64,000 nt of DNA from Flavobacterium ammoniigenes (GCF_020886055.1 NZ_AP025184.1:992001-1056000), one strand, 5' to 3'. Positions 17,240 through 26,907 are shown, counted from the stretch's first letter. Program-made: numbers and translations. The notes: generated by a model not told the origin, from the sequence alone.

Positions 17240-18385
17240 ATGATTGCAACAGCAAAACGTTTAGAGATAGTTGAAGAATATTATTTCTCTTCCAAATTGA
17301 GAGAAGTACGACAATTGGCTGCAGAAGGGAAACCCATTATTAATATGGGTATCGGAAGTCCTGATTTGAAGCCTTCGCAAGCTGTTATTGACGCGGTGGT
17401 TTTGGCCATGCAGGAAGAAAATGCACACCAATACCAAAGCTATCAAGGAGTTCCTGAATTGCGTCAAAGTATGGCTGATTTTTATCAGAATAACTTTGGG
17501 GTAGCAATGAATCCGACTACTGAAATTTTGCCTTTAATGGGTTCCAAAGAAGGGATCATGCATATTTCTTTGGCTTTCTTGAATGAAGGAGACCAAGTGT
17601 TGATTCCTAATCCGGGTTATCCAACCTATACATCGGTGACGAATTTAGTGGGTGCAGTTCCGGTGTATTATGATTTAAAAGAAAGTACCAATTGGGAACC
17701 GGATTTTGAGGCTTTGGAACAATTGGATTTATCTAAAGTAAAAATAATGTGGGTGGGTTATCCGCACATGCCAACGGGAGCTAGAGGCAGTTTGGCTTTA
17801 TTTGAAAAATTAGTGGCTTTTGCCAAAAAGCATAGCATTTTGTTAGTGAATGACAATCCGTATAGTTTTGTTCTGAATGACAATCCGATGAGTTTGTTGC
17901 AAGTCGAAGGTGCCAAAGAAGTAGCTTTAGAATTGAATTCGTTGAGTAAAACCTTCAATATGGCGGGCTGGCGTGTAGGAATGGTATTAGGAAATGCCGA
18001 TTGTATTGATGCTGTGTTGAAAGTGAAAAGTAATATGGACAGCGGTATGTTTTATGGCATCCAAAAAGGAGCCATCGCCGCTTTGAAAAGTGATGCTTCT
18101 TGGTTTGATTCGATGAATGCTATCTATAGAAAGCGTCGAGTTTTAACTGAACAATTGGCTGAAAAATTAGGTTGTGAAGTCTATAAAGAAGGAGTAGGAT
18201 TGTTTGTTTGGGCAAAATTGCCAGCAGGAATTAGCTCTGCAGAACAATTCATCGACCAAATATTATATCAAAAACATATTTTCATAACTCCGGGAACTAT
18301 TTTCGGAAGTAATGGTGAAGGATACATTCGATTTGCACTTTGTGTGAAAGAAGAAAAAGTACAAGAAGCAATAGATAGATTTTAA
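17240..18385 (+). CDS. Class I/II PLP-dependent aminotransferase
   Basis: A 381-residue fold-type I aminotransferase. Lys237 in SLSKTFNMAGWRVG is the PLP lysine, and GIGSPDLKPS, NPGYPTY and the C-terminal RFALC are family features. Between pheA and tyrA it most likely transaminates phenylpyruvate and hydroxyphenylpyruvate, or prephenate itself, to finish Phe and Tyr. Substrate cannot be read from sequence; aspartate or LL-diaminopimelate aminotransferases share the fold. Confidence 0.88.
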   Translation: MIATAKRLEIVEEYYFSSKLREVRQLAAEGKPIINMGIGSPDLKPSQAVIDAVVLAMQEENAHQYQSYQGVPELRQSMADFYQNNFGVAMNPTTEILPLMGSKEGIMHISLAFLNEGDQVLIPNPGYPTYTSVTNLVGAVPVYYDLKESTNWEPDFEALEQLDLSKVKIMWVGYPHMPTGARGSLALFEKLVAFAKKHSILLVNDNPYSFVLNDNPMSLLQVEGAKEVALELNSLSKTFNMAGWRVGMVLGNADCIDAVLKVKSNMDSGMFYGIQKGAIAALKSDASWFDSMNAIYRKRRVLTEQLAEKLGCEVYKEGVGLFVWAKLPAGISSAEQFIDQILYQKHIFITPGTIFGSNGEGYIRFALCVKEEKVQEAIDRF

Positions 18386-18389
18386 TGCA

Positions 18390-19247
18390 ATGAAAGTAGT
18401 TGTAGTAGGTATCGGTTTAATTGGAGGTTCAATGGTTTTAGACATCAAAGCATTGCATCCAGAAGCGACTATTTTGGGTATGGATGCCAATGAAAATCAT
18501 TTGCAACAAGCTATTGATTTGGGGGTGGTTGAAAAAGCAGGAACGTCTGAAGATTTAGCCGATGCTGATTTTGTGATTGTTTCGGTTCCGGTAGATGTTG
18601 CTTTGGTAGTATTGCCTCAAGTATTGGATGCTGTTGGAGAGAATACCATTGTTTTTGAAGTAGGTTCTACCAAGTTGCCTATTTGCGAAGCGGTAGCCAA
18701 TCATCCAAAACGACGCAATTATATTGCAACACATCCTATTGCAGGAACCGAGTTTTCAGGACCGACGGCAGCCATAAAAGGATTGTTCCAAGGGAAAACA
18801 AATATAATTTGTGAGGTAGAAAAAACGACCTTCAAGTTGCAGGAAAAAGCCTTACAATTGTTTACAGCTATAGGAATGCGAATTCGCTATATGGATCCGC
18901 AATCGCATGATAAACATATAGCTTACGTATCGCATTTGTCTCATATTAGCTCGTTCATGTTAGGTAAAACAGTAATTGACAAAGAGACCGAAGAGCAAGA
19001 TATTTTTGATATGGCGGGCAGTGGATTTGAAAGTACGGTGCGTTTGGCTAAAAGTTCCCCAGCCATGTGGACACCGATTTTCAAGCAGAACAAACAACAA
19101 GTGGTGAATACCTTAGAAGAATACATTTCTAATTTGTCAAAGTTTAAAACCTTGTTAGAAAATGAGGATTATGATGCGATTTATCAAGAAATGCAAAGTG
19201 TCAATAAAATAAAAGAAATATTAAACGGAATAAACATTAAAAAGTAA
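18390..19247 (+). CDS. tyrA: Prephenate dehydrogenase
   Basis: A 285-residue NAD(P)-dependent enzyme that makes hydroxyphenylpyruvate for tyrosine. The Rossmann start VVVVGIGLIGGSM, the HPIAGTEFSGP segment and the helix-rich HIAYVSHLSH region are typical. It starts four bases after the aminotransferase stop, within the same operon. No C-terminal ACT domain is visible, so feedback control probably sits elsewhere, for example in the attenuator and the DAHP synthase. Confidence 0.93.
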   Translation: MKVVVVGIGLIGGSMVLDIKALHPEATILGMDANENHLQQAIDLGVVEKAGTSEDLADADFVIVSVPVDVALVVLPQVLDAVGENTIVFEVGSTKLPICEAVANHPKRRNYIATHPIAGTEFSGPTAAIKGLFQGKTNIICEVEKTTFKLQEKALQLFTAIGMRIRYMDPQSHDKHIAYVSHLSHISSFMLGKTVIDKETEEQDIFDMAGSGFESTVRLAKSSPAMWTPIFKQNKQQVVNTLEEYISNLSKFKTLLENEDYDAIYQEMQSVNKIKEILNGINIKK

Positions 19248-19258
19248 TTTTAGAAAAG

Positions 19259-20341
19259 ATGGAGAATAGTAAAGAAATGAGAAATTGGTTGGATGCATTC
19301 AAATTAGATCATCCATTAGTAATTGCAGGACCATGTAGTGCTGAGACTGAAGAGCAAGTATTAAAAATTGCTCACGAATTGAAAGATTCAGATGTAAGTG
19401 TGTTTAGAGCAGGAATCTGGAAACCAAGAACTCGTCCAGGAGGATTTGAAGGTGTAGGAGAAATTGGATTGAAATGGTTGAAAAAAGCGAAAGAAGAAAC
19501 AGGTTTGCTAATGGGTACTGAAGTAGCTACTGCAGCACACTGTAAATTAGCTTTGGAATATGATATCGATGTATTATGGGTTGGAGCGCGTACAACTGCT
19601 AATCCATTCGCAGTGCAAGAAATTGCAGATACTTTGAAAGGAACAGATAAAATCGTTCTGATTAAAAATCCAGTAAACCCAGATATGGCTTTATGGTTAG
19701 GTGGTGTAGAGCGTTTGTATGCAGCAGGTATTAGAAAATTAGGAGTGATTCATAGAGGGTTTTCTACCTACCAAAAAACAAAATACAGAAACATTCCAGA
19801 ATGGCAAATTGCTATCGAATTGCAAAATAAATTCCCTGATTTGCCTTTGATCATTGACCCATCGCATATTACAGGAAACCGTGATATGATTTTGGAAGTG
19901 ACTCAAGAAGCCTTGGATTTGAATTACGACGGTATGATTATCGAAACACATATTGATCCAGACAATGCTTGGAGTGATGCTGCTCAACAAGTAACACCAG
20001 CTGCTTTGAAACAAATTTTCAAAGATTTGAAAATCAGAAAGCAAACAGGAGATACGGCTGATTTTGAAAACAAAATGACAAAATTAAGAGCGAACATCGA
20101 CGTGTTAGACGCTAACCTTTTAGAGTTACTAGGAAAACGTATGCAAGTGGCTTCTGAAATTGGACAAGTAAAAAAAGACGCTAACGTTGCGGTTTTGCAA
20201 AACAGTCGTTGGAATGAAATCCAAGCAAAAATGACTGCTGAAGGTGCTAAAAAAGGATTGTCTGAAGAATTTATCATTAAATTGTTCAAAGGCATTCACC
20301 AAGAAAGTATCGAACAACAAGAAAAAATATTGAATTCATAA
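19259..20341 (+). CDS. Bifunctional DAHP synthase / chorismate mutase
   Basis: A 360-residue fusion. Residues to about 260 are a type I-beta DAHP synthase (VIAGPCSAETEEQ, FRAGIWKPRTRPGGFEGVG, GVIHRGFSTY, DPSHITGNRD). The last 90 or so form an AroQ chorismate mutase (LRANIDVLDANLLELLGKRMQVASEIGQVKK). It catalyses the first shikimate step and the branch step to prephenate, feeding the two prephenate enzymes in the same operon. In related fusions the mutase domain helps regulate the synthase. It is the last gene before a clear terminator. Confidence 0.95.
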   Translation: MENSKEMRNWLDAFKLDHPLVIAGPCSAETEEQVLKIAHELKDSDVSVFRAGIWKPRTRPGGFEGVGEIGLKWLKKAKEETGLLMGTEVATAAHCKLALEYDIDVLWVGARTTANPFAVQEIADTLKGTDKIVLIKNPVNPDMALWLGGVERLYAAGIRKLGVIHRGFSTYQKTKYRNIPEWQIAIELQNKFPDLPLIIDPSHITGNRDMILEVTQEALDLNYDGMIIETHIDPDNAWSDAAQQVTPAALKQIFKDLKIRKQTGDTADFENKMTKLRANIDVLDANLLELLGKRMQVASEIGQVKKDANVAVLQNSRWNEIQAKMTAEGAKKGLSEEFIIKLFKGIHQESIEQQEKILNS

Positions 20342-20362
20342 TTCGTATTTTTCTATTTATAG

Positions 20363-20397
20363 AATCCTCACAGTTGAATCAATTGTGAGGATTTTTT
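20363..20397 (+). terminator. Terminator of the aromatic operon
   Basis: AATCCTCACA pairs with TGTGAGGATT around a short loop and runs into six T. It lies 22 bases after the DAHP synthase stop. Confidence 0.8.
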
Positions 20398-20453
20398 ATT
20401 TGAAGTCAGTGTAAAAACTTTGTAGTTCCAACCATAAACTTGAAACAAAATTT

Positions 20454-20461
20454 TACCTTTG
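20454..20461 (+). promoter_or_regulatory. Promoter -7 element next to the rsgA start
   Basis: TACCTTTG matches TAnnTTTG and ends only four bases before the rsgA ATG (20466), so the transcript would be leaderless or nearly so. A TTTG at 20419-20422 is too far upstream for a good -33, so support is partial. Confidence 0.35.
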
Positions 20462-20465
20462 CCGC

Positions 20466-21443
20466 ATGACAGGAATCGTTTATAAATCTACAGGGAGTTG
20501 GTACACCGTAAAATCGGAGACAGGCGATTTTATCGAATGTCGTATCAAAGGAAAATTCCGAATGAAAGGAATTAAAAGCACCAATCCAATTGCTGTAGGT
20601 GATGTAGTCGATTATGAAATAGACGAGAACTCAGATTCTGTTACAGGAACTATTCATCATATCCACGACAGAAAAAATTACATCGTTCGAAAATCGGTGA
20701 ATTTATCGCATCAAATGCACATCATTGCTTCGAATATTGATCGTGTTTTTCTTTTAGTGACAGTGAATAATCCACCAACTACTTTCAATTTTATAGATCG
20801 ATTTTTGGTTACTGCTGAAGCCTATGGAATTGAAACAGTATTGGTATTTAACAAAATAGATACGCTTGACGACGCTACTTTGGATGAGCAATTGTATATG
20901 CAACATGTCTATCAAGAAATTGGCTACCAATGTTTGCGCGTTTCATCAACCGAAATGAAAGGGATCGATGCATTGAAAGCTTTAATGATAAATAAAGTAA
21001 GTATGTTTTCTGGGCATTCCGGTGTTGGGAAATCGACTTTGGTCAATGCATTGGAGCCTGCTTTGCATTTGAAAACAAAAAACATTTCAGAAGCCAGCAA
21101 ACAAGGTCAGCACACGACCACTTTTGCCGAAATGTACGACTTGAGTTTTGGTGCCAAGATTATTGATACACCCGGAATCAAAGGATTTGGAATCGTGGAC
21201 ATGGAGAAGGAAGAAATCGGAGGCTACTTTCCTGAATTTTTCAAATTACAAGATCAATGTAAATTCAACAATTGTTTGCACAAAGAGGAACCTCATTGTG
21301 CCATCAAAGCAGCCTTGGAAAAGGATGAAATCGCTTGGTCGCGTTACAATAGTTATTTGAAGATTTTAGAAGGCGATGATGAACATTACCGAACGGATAT
21401 TTACAATGAAGACCGAATAGCTAGCGATAAAACACGAGATTAA
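20466..21443 (+). CDS. rsgA: Ribosome small subunit-dependent GTPase A
   Basis: A 325-residue circularly permuted GTPase for late 30S maturation. An N-terminal OB-fold is followed by NKID (G4), then GHSGVGKSTL (G1) and DTPGIKGFG (G3) in the permuted order. The C-terminal zinc motif CKFNNCLHKEEPHC fits Cx4CxHx5C. The ATG overlap (TAATG) with dtd suggests coupled translation. Confidence 0.96.
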   Translation: MTGIVYKSTGSWYTVKSETGDFIECRIKGKFRMKGIKSTNPIAVGDVVDYEIDENSDSVTGTIHHIHDRKNYIVRKSVNLSHQMHIIASNIDRVFLLVTVNNPPTTFNFIDRFLVTAEAYGIETVLVFNKIDTLDDATLDEQLYMQHVYQEIGYQCLRVSSTEMKGIDALKALMINKVSMFSGHSGVGKSTLVNALEPALHLKTKNISEASKQGQHTTTFAEMYDLSFGAKIIDTPGIKGFGIVDMEKEEIGGYFPEFFKLQDQCKFNNCLHKEEPHCAIKAALEKDEIAWSRYNSYLKILEGDDEHYRTDIYNEDRIASDKTRD

Positions 21444-21895
21444 TGAAAGTAGTATTACAAAGAGTAACATCGGCTTCAGTAATTGTTGAAGATAATATAG
21501 TCGGAGAAATTCAAAAAGGAATAGTAGTCCTAGTTGGAATTGAAGAGGCCGATTCGCAAGAAGATATTGACTGGTTAGTTGGCAAAATTACCCAACTTCG
21601 TATTTTTGGCGATGAAAATGGAGTGATGAATTTATCCGTTGAGGAGGTGAATGGAGATGTACTTGTAGTAAGTCAGTTTACTTTACATGCCGCTACCAAA
21701 AAAGGCAATCGACCTTCCTATATCAAAGCGGCTAGACCTGAAGTTGCTATTCCAATGTATGAAAAATTCGTAAGTTCGTTAGAAATAAAATTGGGTAAAA
21801 AAGTAGCGACGGGAATTTTTGGTGCCGATATGAAAGTGGCATTACTGAATGACGGTCCGGTCACCATAATTATAGATAGTAAAAACAAAGAATAA
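21443..21895 (+). CDS. dtd: D-aminoacyl-tRNA deacylase
   Basis: A 150-residue DTD family enzyme that clears D-amino acids from mischarged tRNA. The MKVVLQRVTSASV start, the QFTLHA segment, KKGNRPSYIKAARPE and the C-terminal NDGPVTIIID are conserved landmarks. It overlaps rsgA and the next gene by one base each, so the three genes form a tight translation-quality unit. Confidence 0.95.
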   Translation: MKVVLQRVTSASVIVEDNIVGEIQKGIVVLVGIEEADSQEDIDWLVGKITQLRIFGDENGVMNLSVEEVNGDVLVVSQFTLHAATKKGNRPSYIKAARPEVAIPMYEKFVSSLEIKLGKKVATGIFGADMKVALLNDGPVTIIIDSKNKE

Positions 21896-22221
21896 TGGAT
21901 TTAAAAAACGCACAATTAGACGTCGATACTTGGATTAAAGAGCACGGTGTTCGTTACTTTAACGAATTGACCAACATGGCGCAATTGACAGAAGAAGTGG
22001 GCGAAGTAGCGCGCATTATCGCACGCCGTTATGGCGAACAGTCTGAGAAAGAATCTGATAAAAATAAAGATTTAGGCGAAGAACTAGCAGATGTTGTTTT
22101 TGTAGTCTTATGTTTGGCCAATCAAACCGGAATTGATTTACAAGCTGCTTTCGACAAGAAAATGGATTTAAAATCGGTTCGTGATAAAGACCGTCATAAA
22201 AACAACGAAAAGTTGAAATAA
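21895..22221 (+). CDS. MazG-like nucleotide pyrophosphohydrolase
   Basis: A 108-residue all-alpha NTP pyrophosphohydrolase of the MazG superfamily. The metal-binding pattern is EEVGEVARIIARR followed by LGEELADVVFVVLCLA. Such proteins hydrolyse unwanted nucleoside triphosphates. It overlaps the dtd stop by one base. The specific substrate is unknown. Confidence 0.88.
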   Translation: MDLKNAQLDVDTWIKEHGVRYFNELTNMAQLTEEVGEVARIIARRYGEQSEKESDKNKDLGEELADVVFVVLCLANQTGIDLQAAFDKKMDLKSVRDKDRHKNNEKLK

Positions 22222-22242
22222 TGTGATACGCTGTTTTAAAAC

Positions 22243-22273
22243 TTGGGCAACTCCTTTTTTTAAAATAAATTTG
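22243..22273 (+). promoter_or_regulatory. Promoter of aroA
   Basis: TTG at 22243-22245 and TAAATTTG at 22266-22273 are 23 bases apart and match the Bacteroidota promoter pattern. They sit 30 bases before the aroA ATG. Confidence 0.6.
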
Positions 22274-22302
22274 CGCCCAATTACCTACCAACACAAAACA
22301 GA

Positions 22303-23529
22303 ATGAAATTACTACTACAATCTGCACTATCTGAAATTAATGCTGCAATAAAGATCACGGGTTCCAAAAGCGAAACCAATCGGTTGTTATTGCTAAAAGC
22401 ATTGTTTCCGAATATTAGTTTAGCCAATACTTCCAACTCAGATGATAGCGAAGTAATGCAAAAAGCGTTGAATGGTTCAGATGAAATAGTAGATATTCAC
22501 CACGCAGGAACGGCAATGCGTTTTTTGACGGCTTATTTTGCTGTTAATGCGGGTCGTGAAGTTGTGCTAACAGGTTCTAGCCGAATGCAAGAACGCCCTA
22601 TCAAAATTTTGGTAGAAGCTCTAGAACAGTTAGGGGCTGTCATCACCTACGAAAAAGAAGTGGGTTATCCACCTATCCGAATCAAAGGACAAAAAATTAC
22701 GGCTTCTAAAGTCAATTTAGCGGCCAATGTAAGTAGTCAATATATTTCGGCTTTATTGTTAGTAGCTTCGAATTTAGAGAATGGTTTGGAACTTACTTTA
22801 GAAGGAGAAATTACTTCTATTCCATATATCAAGATGACTTTGGCTTTGCTAAATGATTTGAATATTCACACGAGTTTTGAAGGAAATGTAATTACTGTTG
22901 CTCCTAAATCAGCTGTGGAAACTAAAGAAATGGTAGTAGAATCCGACTGGAGTTCGGCTTCCTATTATTTTAGTATTGCCGCTTTGGCAGACAAAGCTTC
23001 GATTACCATTTCAAGCTATAAAGCAAACAGTTTACAAGGTGATTCAGCCTTAGTCAACTTATACCAAGCTATGGGAGTAGAGTCAACTTTCAATGGAAAC
23101 CAATTGACATTGACCAAACAAGCCAATTTTGATTACCAAGACGTTACTTTCGATTTGAATAATACGCCGGATATTGCCCAAACAATTGTAGTAACCTGCC
23201 TTGGATTAGGAATTGGTTGTCATTTAACAGGTTTGCATACCCTAAAAATCAAAGAAACTGATCGTCTTGAAGCACTTCGAATCGAGTTAACAAAACTAGG
23301 TGCGAATATTTCAGTGACTAACGATAGTTTGACTTTGGTAGCCACCAAAGGAATCAATCCAAATGTTACGATTGCCACTTACAATGATCACCGTATGGCA
23401 ATGGCTTTTGCTCCATTGGCTTTCCGAGTTCCGATTTTCATTGACAATGCCGAAGTAGTCTCTAAATCCTATCCTGATTTTTGGGAAGACTTAACAAGAA
23501 TTGGCTTTGCAATCGAAGAAATAGCTTAA
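22303..23529 (+). CDS. aroA: 3-phosphoshikimate 1-carboxyvinyltransferase (EPSP synthase)
   Basis: A 408-residue EPSP synthase joining shikimate-3-phosphate and PEP in the route to chorismate. KITGSKSETNRLLLL near residue 17 carries the substrate-binding Lys and Ser-Glu-Thr variant of the usual SKS motif, GTAMRFLTA follows, and KETDRLEAL and NDHRMAMAFAPLA are the C-terminal domain motifs. It has its own promoter and is separate from the attenuated operon upstream. Confidence 0.95.
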   Translation: MKLLLQSALSEINAAIKITGSKSETNRLLLLKALFPNISLANTSNSDDSEVMQKALNGSDEIVDIHHAGTAMRFLTAYFAVNAGREVVLTGSSRMQERPIKILVEALEQLGAVITYEKEVGYPPIRIKGQKITASKVNLAANVSSQYISALLLVASNLENGLELTLEGEITSIPYIKMTLALLNDLNIHTSFEGNVITVAPKSAVETKEMVVESDWSSASYYFSIAALADKASITISSYKANSLQGDSALVNLYQAMGVESTFNGNQLTLTKQANFDYQDVTFDLNNTPDIAQTIVVTCLGLGIGCHLTGLHTLKIKETDRLEALRIELTKLGANISVTNDSLTLVATKGINPNVTIATYNDHRMAMAFAPLAFRVPIFIDNAEVVSKSYPDFWEDLTRIGFAIEEIA

Positions 23530-23595
23530 TTTGTAAGGTTACATAGTCGGCATCCCTTTCTGGTATTGGGTTGGTAAAAATAAACACCAAAAGAC

Positions 23596-23627
23596 TTGAC
23601 AACGCCTCTTTCACAATCGTATATTTG
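23596..23627 (+). promoter_or_regulatory. Promoter of queA
   Basis: TTGAC at 23596 and TATATTTG at 23620-23627 fit the Bacteroidota pattern (24 bases between element starts). The queA ATG is 60 bases further on. Confidence 0.55.
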
Positions 23628-23686
23628 CACCCACAAAGTAAAAGACTATAAATTCCCTTTTGCTTGAAACTTAAAATTCAAAACAA

Positions 23687-24736
23687 ATGAAATTATCACA
23701 TTTTCAATTCAATTTACCGAAAGAACTTTTAGCTGAGTTTCCTGCAGAGAACAGAGACGAGTCTCGTTTAATGGTGATCGACCGAAAAAAACAGACGATA
23801 GAGCACAAAATGTTCAAAGATGTTATCGATTATTTTGATGACGGAGATGTTATGATTTTGAATAACACCAAAGTTTTTCCAGCACGTTTGTATGGAAATA
23901 AAGAAAAAACCGGAGCAAGAATCGAAGTGTTTTTGTTGCGTGAATTGAATGCAGAACAACGTCTTTGGGATGTATTAGTAGATCCAGCTCGTAAAATCAG
24001 AATCGGAAACAAATTGTATTTTGGAGATGATGATTCGTTAGTAGCTGAGGTAATTGACAATACTACTTCTCGCGGAAGAACATTGCGTTTTCTTTACGAT
24101 GGTTCGTACGAAGAATTTAGAAACAAATTAACTGAATTGGGCGAAACCCCAATCCCAAAATACATTTCACGTGAGGTAACTCCAGAAGATGCAGAGCGTT
24201 ACCAAACCATTTATGCTAAAGAAGAAGGAGCTGTTGCAGCACCTACTGCAGGTTTGCACTTCTCAAAGCATTTATTGAAAAAATTAGAAATCAAAGGAAT
24301 CAATTTTGCTGAGGTTACTTTGCACGTTGGTTTAGGAACTTTCAATCCAGTAGAGGTAGAAGATTTATCGAAACACAAAATGGATTCGGAAGAATTAAAA
24401 ATCAGTCAAGAAGCTTGTGATATTGTGAATAATGCCAAAGCAAAAAAGAAACGTGTTTGTGCTGTTGGAACAACTTCTATGCGTGCCATTGAAAGTTCGG
24501 TTTCTTCACAATATACCTTGAATCCATTTGAAGGTTGGACTAATAAATTCATTTTTCCTCCTCACGATTTCAGTATTGCCGATTGTATGATAACCAATTT
24601 CCATACACCAAAATCGACTTTATTAATGATGATTTCAGCTTTCTGTGGTCACGATTTAATGAAACGTGCTTACGAAGAAGCAATCAAAGAAGAATACAAA
24701 TTCTACTCTTATGGAGATGCGATGTTGATTATTTAA
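23687..24736 (+). CDS. queA: S-adenosylmethionine:tRNA ribosyltransferase-isomerase
   Basis: A 349-residue QueA that adds epoxycyclopentanediol to preQ1 in tRNA during queuosine synthesis. [15 protein letters not shown] near residue 58, APTAGLHFS near 190, [12 protein letters not shown] and the C-terminal [20 protein letters not shown] are highly conserved. queE, an earlier step of the same pathway, is elsewhere in the window (37602). Confidence 0.96.
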   Translation: MKLSHFQFNLPKELLAEFPAENRDESRLMVIDRKKQTIEHKMFKDVIDYFDDGDVMILNNTKVFPARLYGNKEKTGARIEVFLLRELNAEQRLWDVLVDPARKIRIGNKLYFGDDDSLVAEVIDNTTSRGRTLRFLYDGSYEEFRNKLTELGETPIPKYISREVTPEDAERYQTIYAKEEGAVAAPTAGLHFSKHLLKKLEIKGINFAEVTLHVGLGTFNPVEVEDLSKHKMDSEELKISQEACDIVNNAKAKKKRVCAVGTTSMRAIESSVSSQYTLNPFEGWTNKFIFPPHDFSIADCMITNFHTPKSTLLMMISAFCGHDLMKRAYEEAIKEEYKFYSYGDAMLII

Positions 24737-24759
24737 TCACATCTACTTTAAATATATTA

Positions 24760-24792
24760 AAATCTCGTCCATCTTGGCGAGATTTTTTTTTT
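24760..24792 (+). terminator. Terminator of queA
   Basis: AAATCTCG pairs with CGAGATTT and runs into a long T tract, 24 bases after the queA stop. Confidence 0.8.
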
Positions 24793-24793
24793 G

Positions 24794-24898
24794 GCGTGAC
24801 CCTTTCCCTTCCTACAGCCAAGGCTTGGGTCGGGCTATACACTTCAAGTCCTCGCTGGCTTTCACCAGCTTCGGGCTTTCTGTTGCTATCCCTCACGC
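24794..24898. repeat. Dispersed intergenic repeat (copy B)
   Basis: A 105-base block with ends GCGTGA and TCACGC. It shares GGTCGGGCTAT, CAAGTCCTCGCTG, GGGCTTT and CTATCCCT, in the same order, with copy C at 42664-42758. It lies right after the queA terminator and before kynU. GC content is higher than in its surroundings. Confidence 0.7.
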
Positions 24899-24982
24899 AA
24901 AACGCTGTTAAATTCTAATTCACTTTATTCGTGCTTATTTTTCCTAATTGTTTGTTACTTTTACCTCTCAAAATTAGTTCGA

Positions 24983-26260
24983 ATGACATTTGAAAACAGC
25001 CTAGCTTTTGCGCAACAACTCGATGCTCAAGACCAATTAAGACAGTATCAAAATGAATTTTCTTTCCCACAAGTAAACGGAAAGAATGTGATTTACTTTA
25101 CCGGAAACTCTTTGGGACTCCAACCCAAAAGAGCCAAAACTTATGTAGATGAGGTAATGAATGATTGGGCAAACTTGGCGGTTGAAGGTCATTTTTATGC
25201 CGAAAAACCCTGGTGGGATTACCACGAGCGTTTTGCCAATCCGTTGAGTCAATTGGTGGGCGCTTTACCGTCTGAGGTTACGGTGATGAACACATTAACA
25301 GTGAATTTGCATTTACTAATGGTGTCGTTTTATAGACCAACAGCTACTCGATATAAAATTATTTGCGAGGAAAAAGCTTTTCCTTCCGATCAATATTTGT
25401 TTCAAAGTCAAGTCAATTTTCATGGCTATGCAACCGAAGACGCCATTGTAGAAGTGAAACGTCGTGAAGGCGAACACAACATTCGTTTGGAAGATGTGCT
25501 AGCAAAAATTAATGAAGTCGGAGACGAATTGGCTCTGGTACTCATTGGCGGAGTGAATTATTATACCGGTCAAGTTTTTGATATGAAAACCATCACTGAA
25601 GCGGGTCATCGCGTAGGCGCATACGTTGGTTGGGATTTGGCGCATGCCGCTGGAAATATTGAATTGCACTTACACGATTGGCAAGTAGATTTTGCTGCTT
25701 GGTGCAGTTACAAATACATGAATTCAGGTCCGGGAAATGCGTCGGGTTGTTTTATACACGAGAAGCATCATACTAATTCTGAACTACCTCGTTTTGCCGG
25801 TTGGTGGGGACATAATAAAGAACGCCGTTTCAAAATGGAACAGAAATTTGATCCTATTCAAGGGGCAGATGGTTGGCAAATAAGTAATTTACCCGTTTTG
25901 TCTTTGGCTCCTTATTTGGCTTCAGTCGAACTCTTTGCCGAAATTGGAATGGAGGCATTAATTCAAAAACGAAATCAAATTACGTCTTACTTGGAATTTG
26001 TTTTGCGCCAAATTGATCAAGAAGTGAATGGCAATTTTGAAATTATTACCCCTTCTAATCCATCAGAAAGAGGTTGCCAACTTTCGGTTTTTTTACATGG
26101 AGAAGGCAGAAGTTTATTTGACTACCTCATGAAAAATGGTGTAATAATCGATTGGCGCGAACCTAATGTAATTCGCCTTGCACCAGTTCCATTATACACT
26201 TCGTACGAAGATATTTATCGTTTTGGGCAAATTTTGAAAACCGGTATTGAATCGAAATAA
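24983..26260 (+). CDS. kynU: Kynureninase
   Basis: A 425-residue PLP enzyme cleaving kynurenine or 3-hydroxykynurenine to (hydroxy)anthranilate and alanine. FTGNSLGLQPK near residue 38, GWDLAHAAGN near 218 and SYKYMNSGPGN (PLP lysine) near 245 are diagnostic. kmo lies 3 kb downstream, so the two steps to 3-hydroxyanthranilate, and on to NAD, are encoded nearby. A 3-hydroxyanthranilate dioxygenase gene was not seen. Confidence 0.95.
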   Translation: MTFENSLAFAQQLDAQDQLRQYQNEFSFPQVNGKNVIYFTGNSLGLQPKRAKTYVDEVMNDWANLAVEGHFYAEKPWWDYHERFANPLSQLVGALPSEVTVMNTLTVNLHLLMVSFYRPTATRYKIICEEKAFPSDQYLFQSQVNFHGYATEDAIVEVKRREGEHNIRLEDVLAKINEVGDELALVLIGGVNYYTGQVFDMKTITEAGHRVGAYVGWDLAHAAGNIELHLHDWQVDFAAWCSYKYMNSGPGNASGCFIHEKHHTNSELPRFAGWWGHNKERRFKMEQKFDPIQGADGWQISNLPVLSLAPYLASVELFAEIGMEALIQKRNQITSYLEFVLRQIDQEVNGNFEIITPSNPSERGCQLSVFLHGEGRSLFDYLMKNGVIIDWREPNVIRLAPVPLYTSYEDIYRFGQILKTGIESK

Positions 26261-26268
26261 ATATTCAA

Positions 26269-26907
26269 TTACTTTATAAAGGATTCAGTTGGCTGGTTTT
26301 TTCTGGCATACTTTAATCGGTCTACCAATTTAGGCAAACAATACCCGTCTAAACCATTTACGGTAACTACCTTTCCTTTGTCGAGCTGTAACCAGCCATC
26401 TTCGTGTTGTAATTCTTCCTCAAAAAACAAGCGTTCAATCGAAGCAATGATATGAATCGTATCGTTTTCTTTTATGTGGTATTCGTTTAAATATTTGCAA
26501 TACAATTGTACGGGACTTCCTTTTACAAAAGGAATTTCGATATCTGTTTTATATTCTTCTTCTAAATTCGTTTTGTCAAACTCAGAAATACCCATATCAT
26601 AATTCGCTGAACTATGATGCGCGTCTTCAATCATGTCAACCGTTACATGGTTGATAGTGAAATAACCTGTTTCTTTGATATTTTTATAGGTATCTCTAGG
26701 AACTGTTGTTGGTCGCATGATAAATCCAATCATTGCAGGATCACTTCCTAGGTGCGTCACACTACTAAAAATTGCCACATTCGATTGTCCATCAACAGAT
26801 TTTGTAGCAATTAAATTGGTCGATTTGTAACCCGTACAGGAATTAATTAAATTCAAACGAGGCACTTTGTCCATGGCGCCAATGTTTGCCTTCGAAATGT
26901 CTTTCAT
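26269..26907 (-). CDS. Flavin reductase family protein (FMN-binding split barrel)
   Basis: A 212-residue protein of the flavin reductase-like split-barrel group. The NLINSCTGYKSTNLIATKS and VTHLGSDPAMIGFIMRPTTVPRDTYKNI segments resemble FMN-binding proteins, and TGYFTINHV is typical. It is convergent with kynU, with eight bases between the stops. The ATG at 26907 is chosen over a TTG at 26925. It may supply reduced flavin to a monooxygenase, but no partner is shown by the sequence. Confidence 0.8.
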   Translation of the reverse strand: MKDISKANIGAMDKVPRLNLINSCTGYKSTNLIATKSVDGQSNVAIFSSVTHLGSDPAMIGFIMRPTTVPRDTYKNIKETGYFTINHVTVDMIEDAHHSSANYDMGISEFDKTNLEEEYKTDIEIPFVKGSPVQLYCKYLNEYHIKENDTIHIIASIERLFFEEELQHEDGWLQLDKGKVVTVNGLDGYCLPKLVDRLKYARKNQPTESFIK

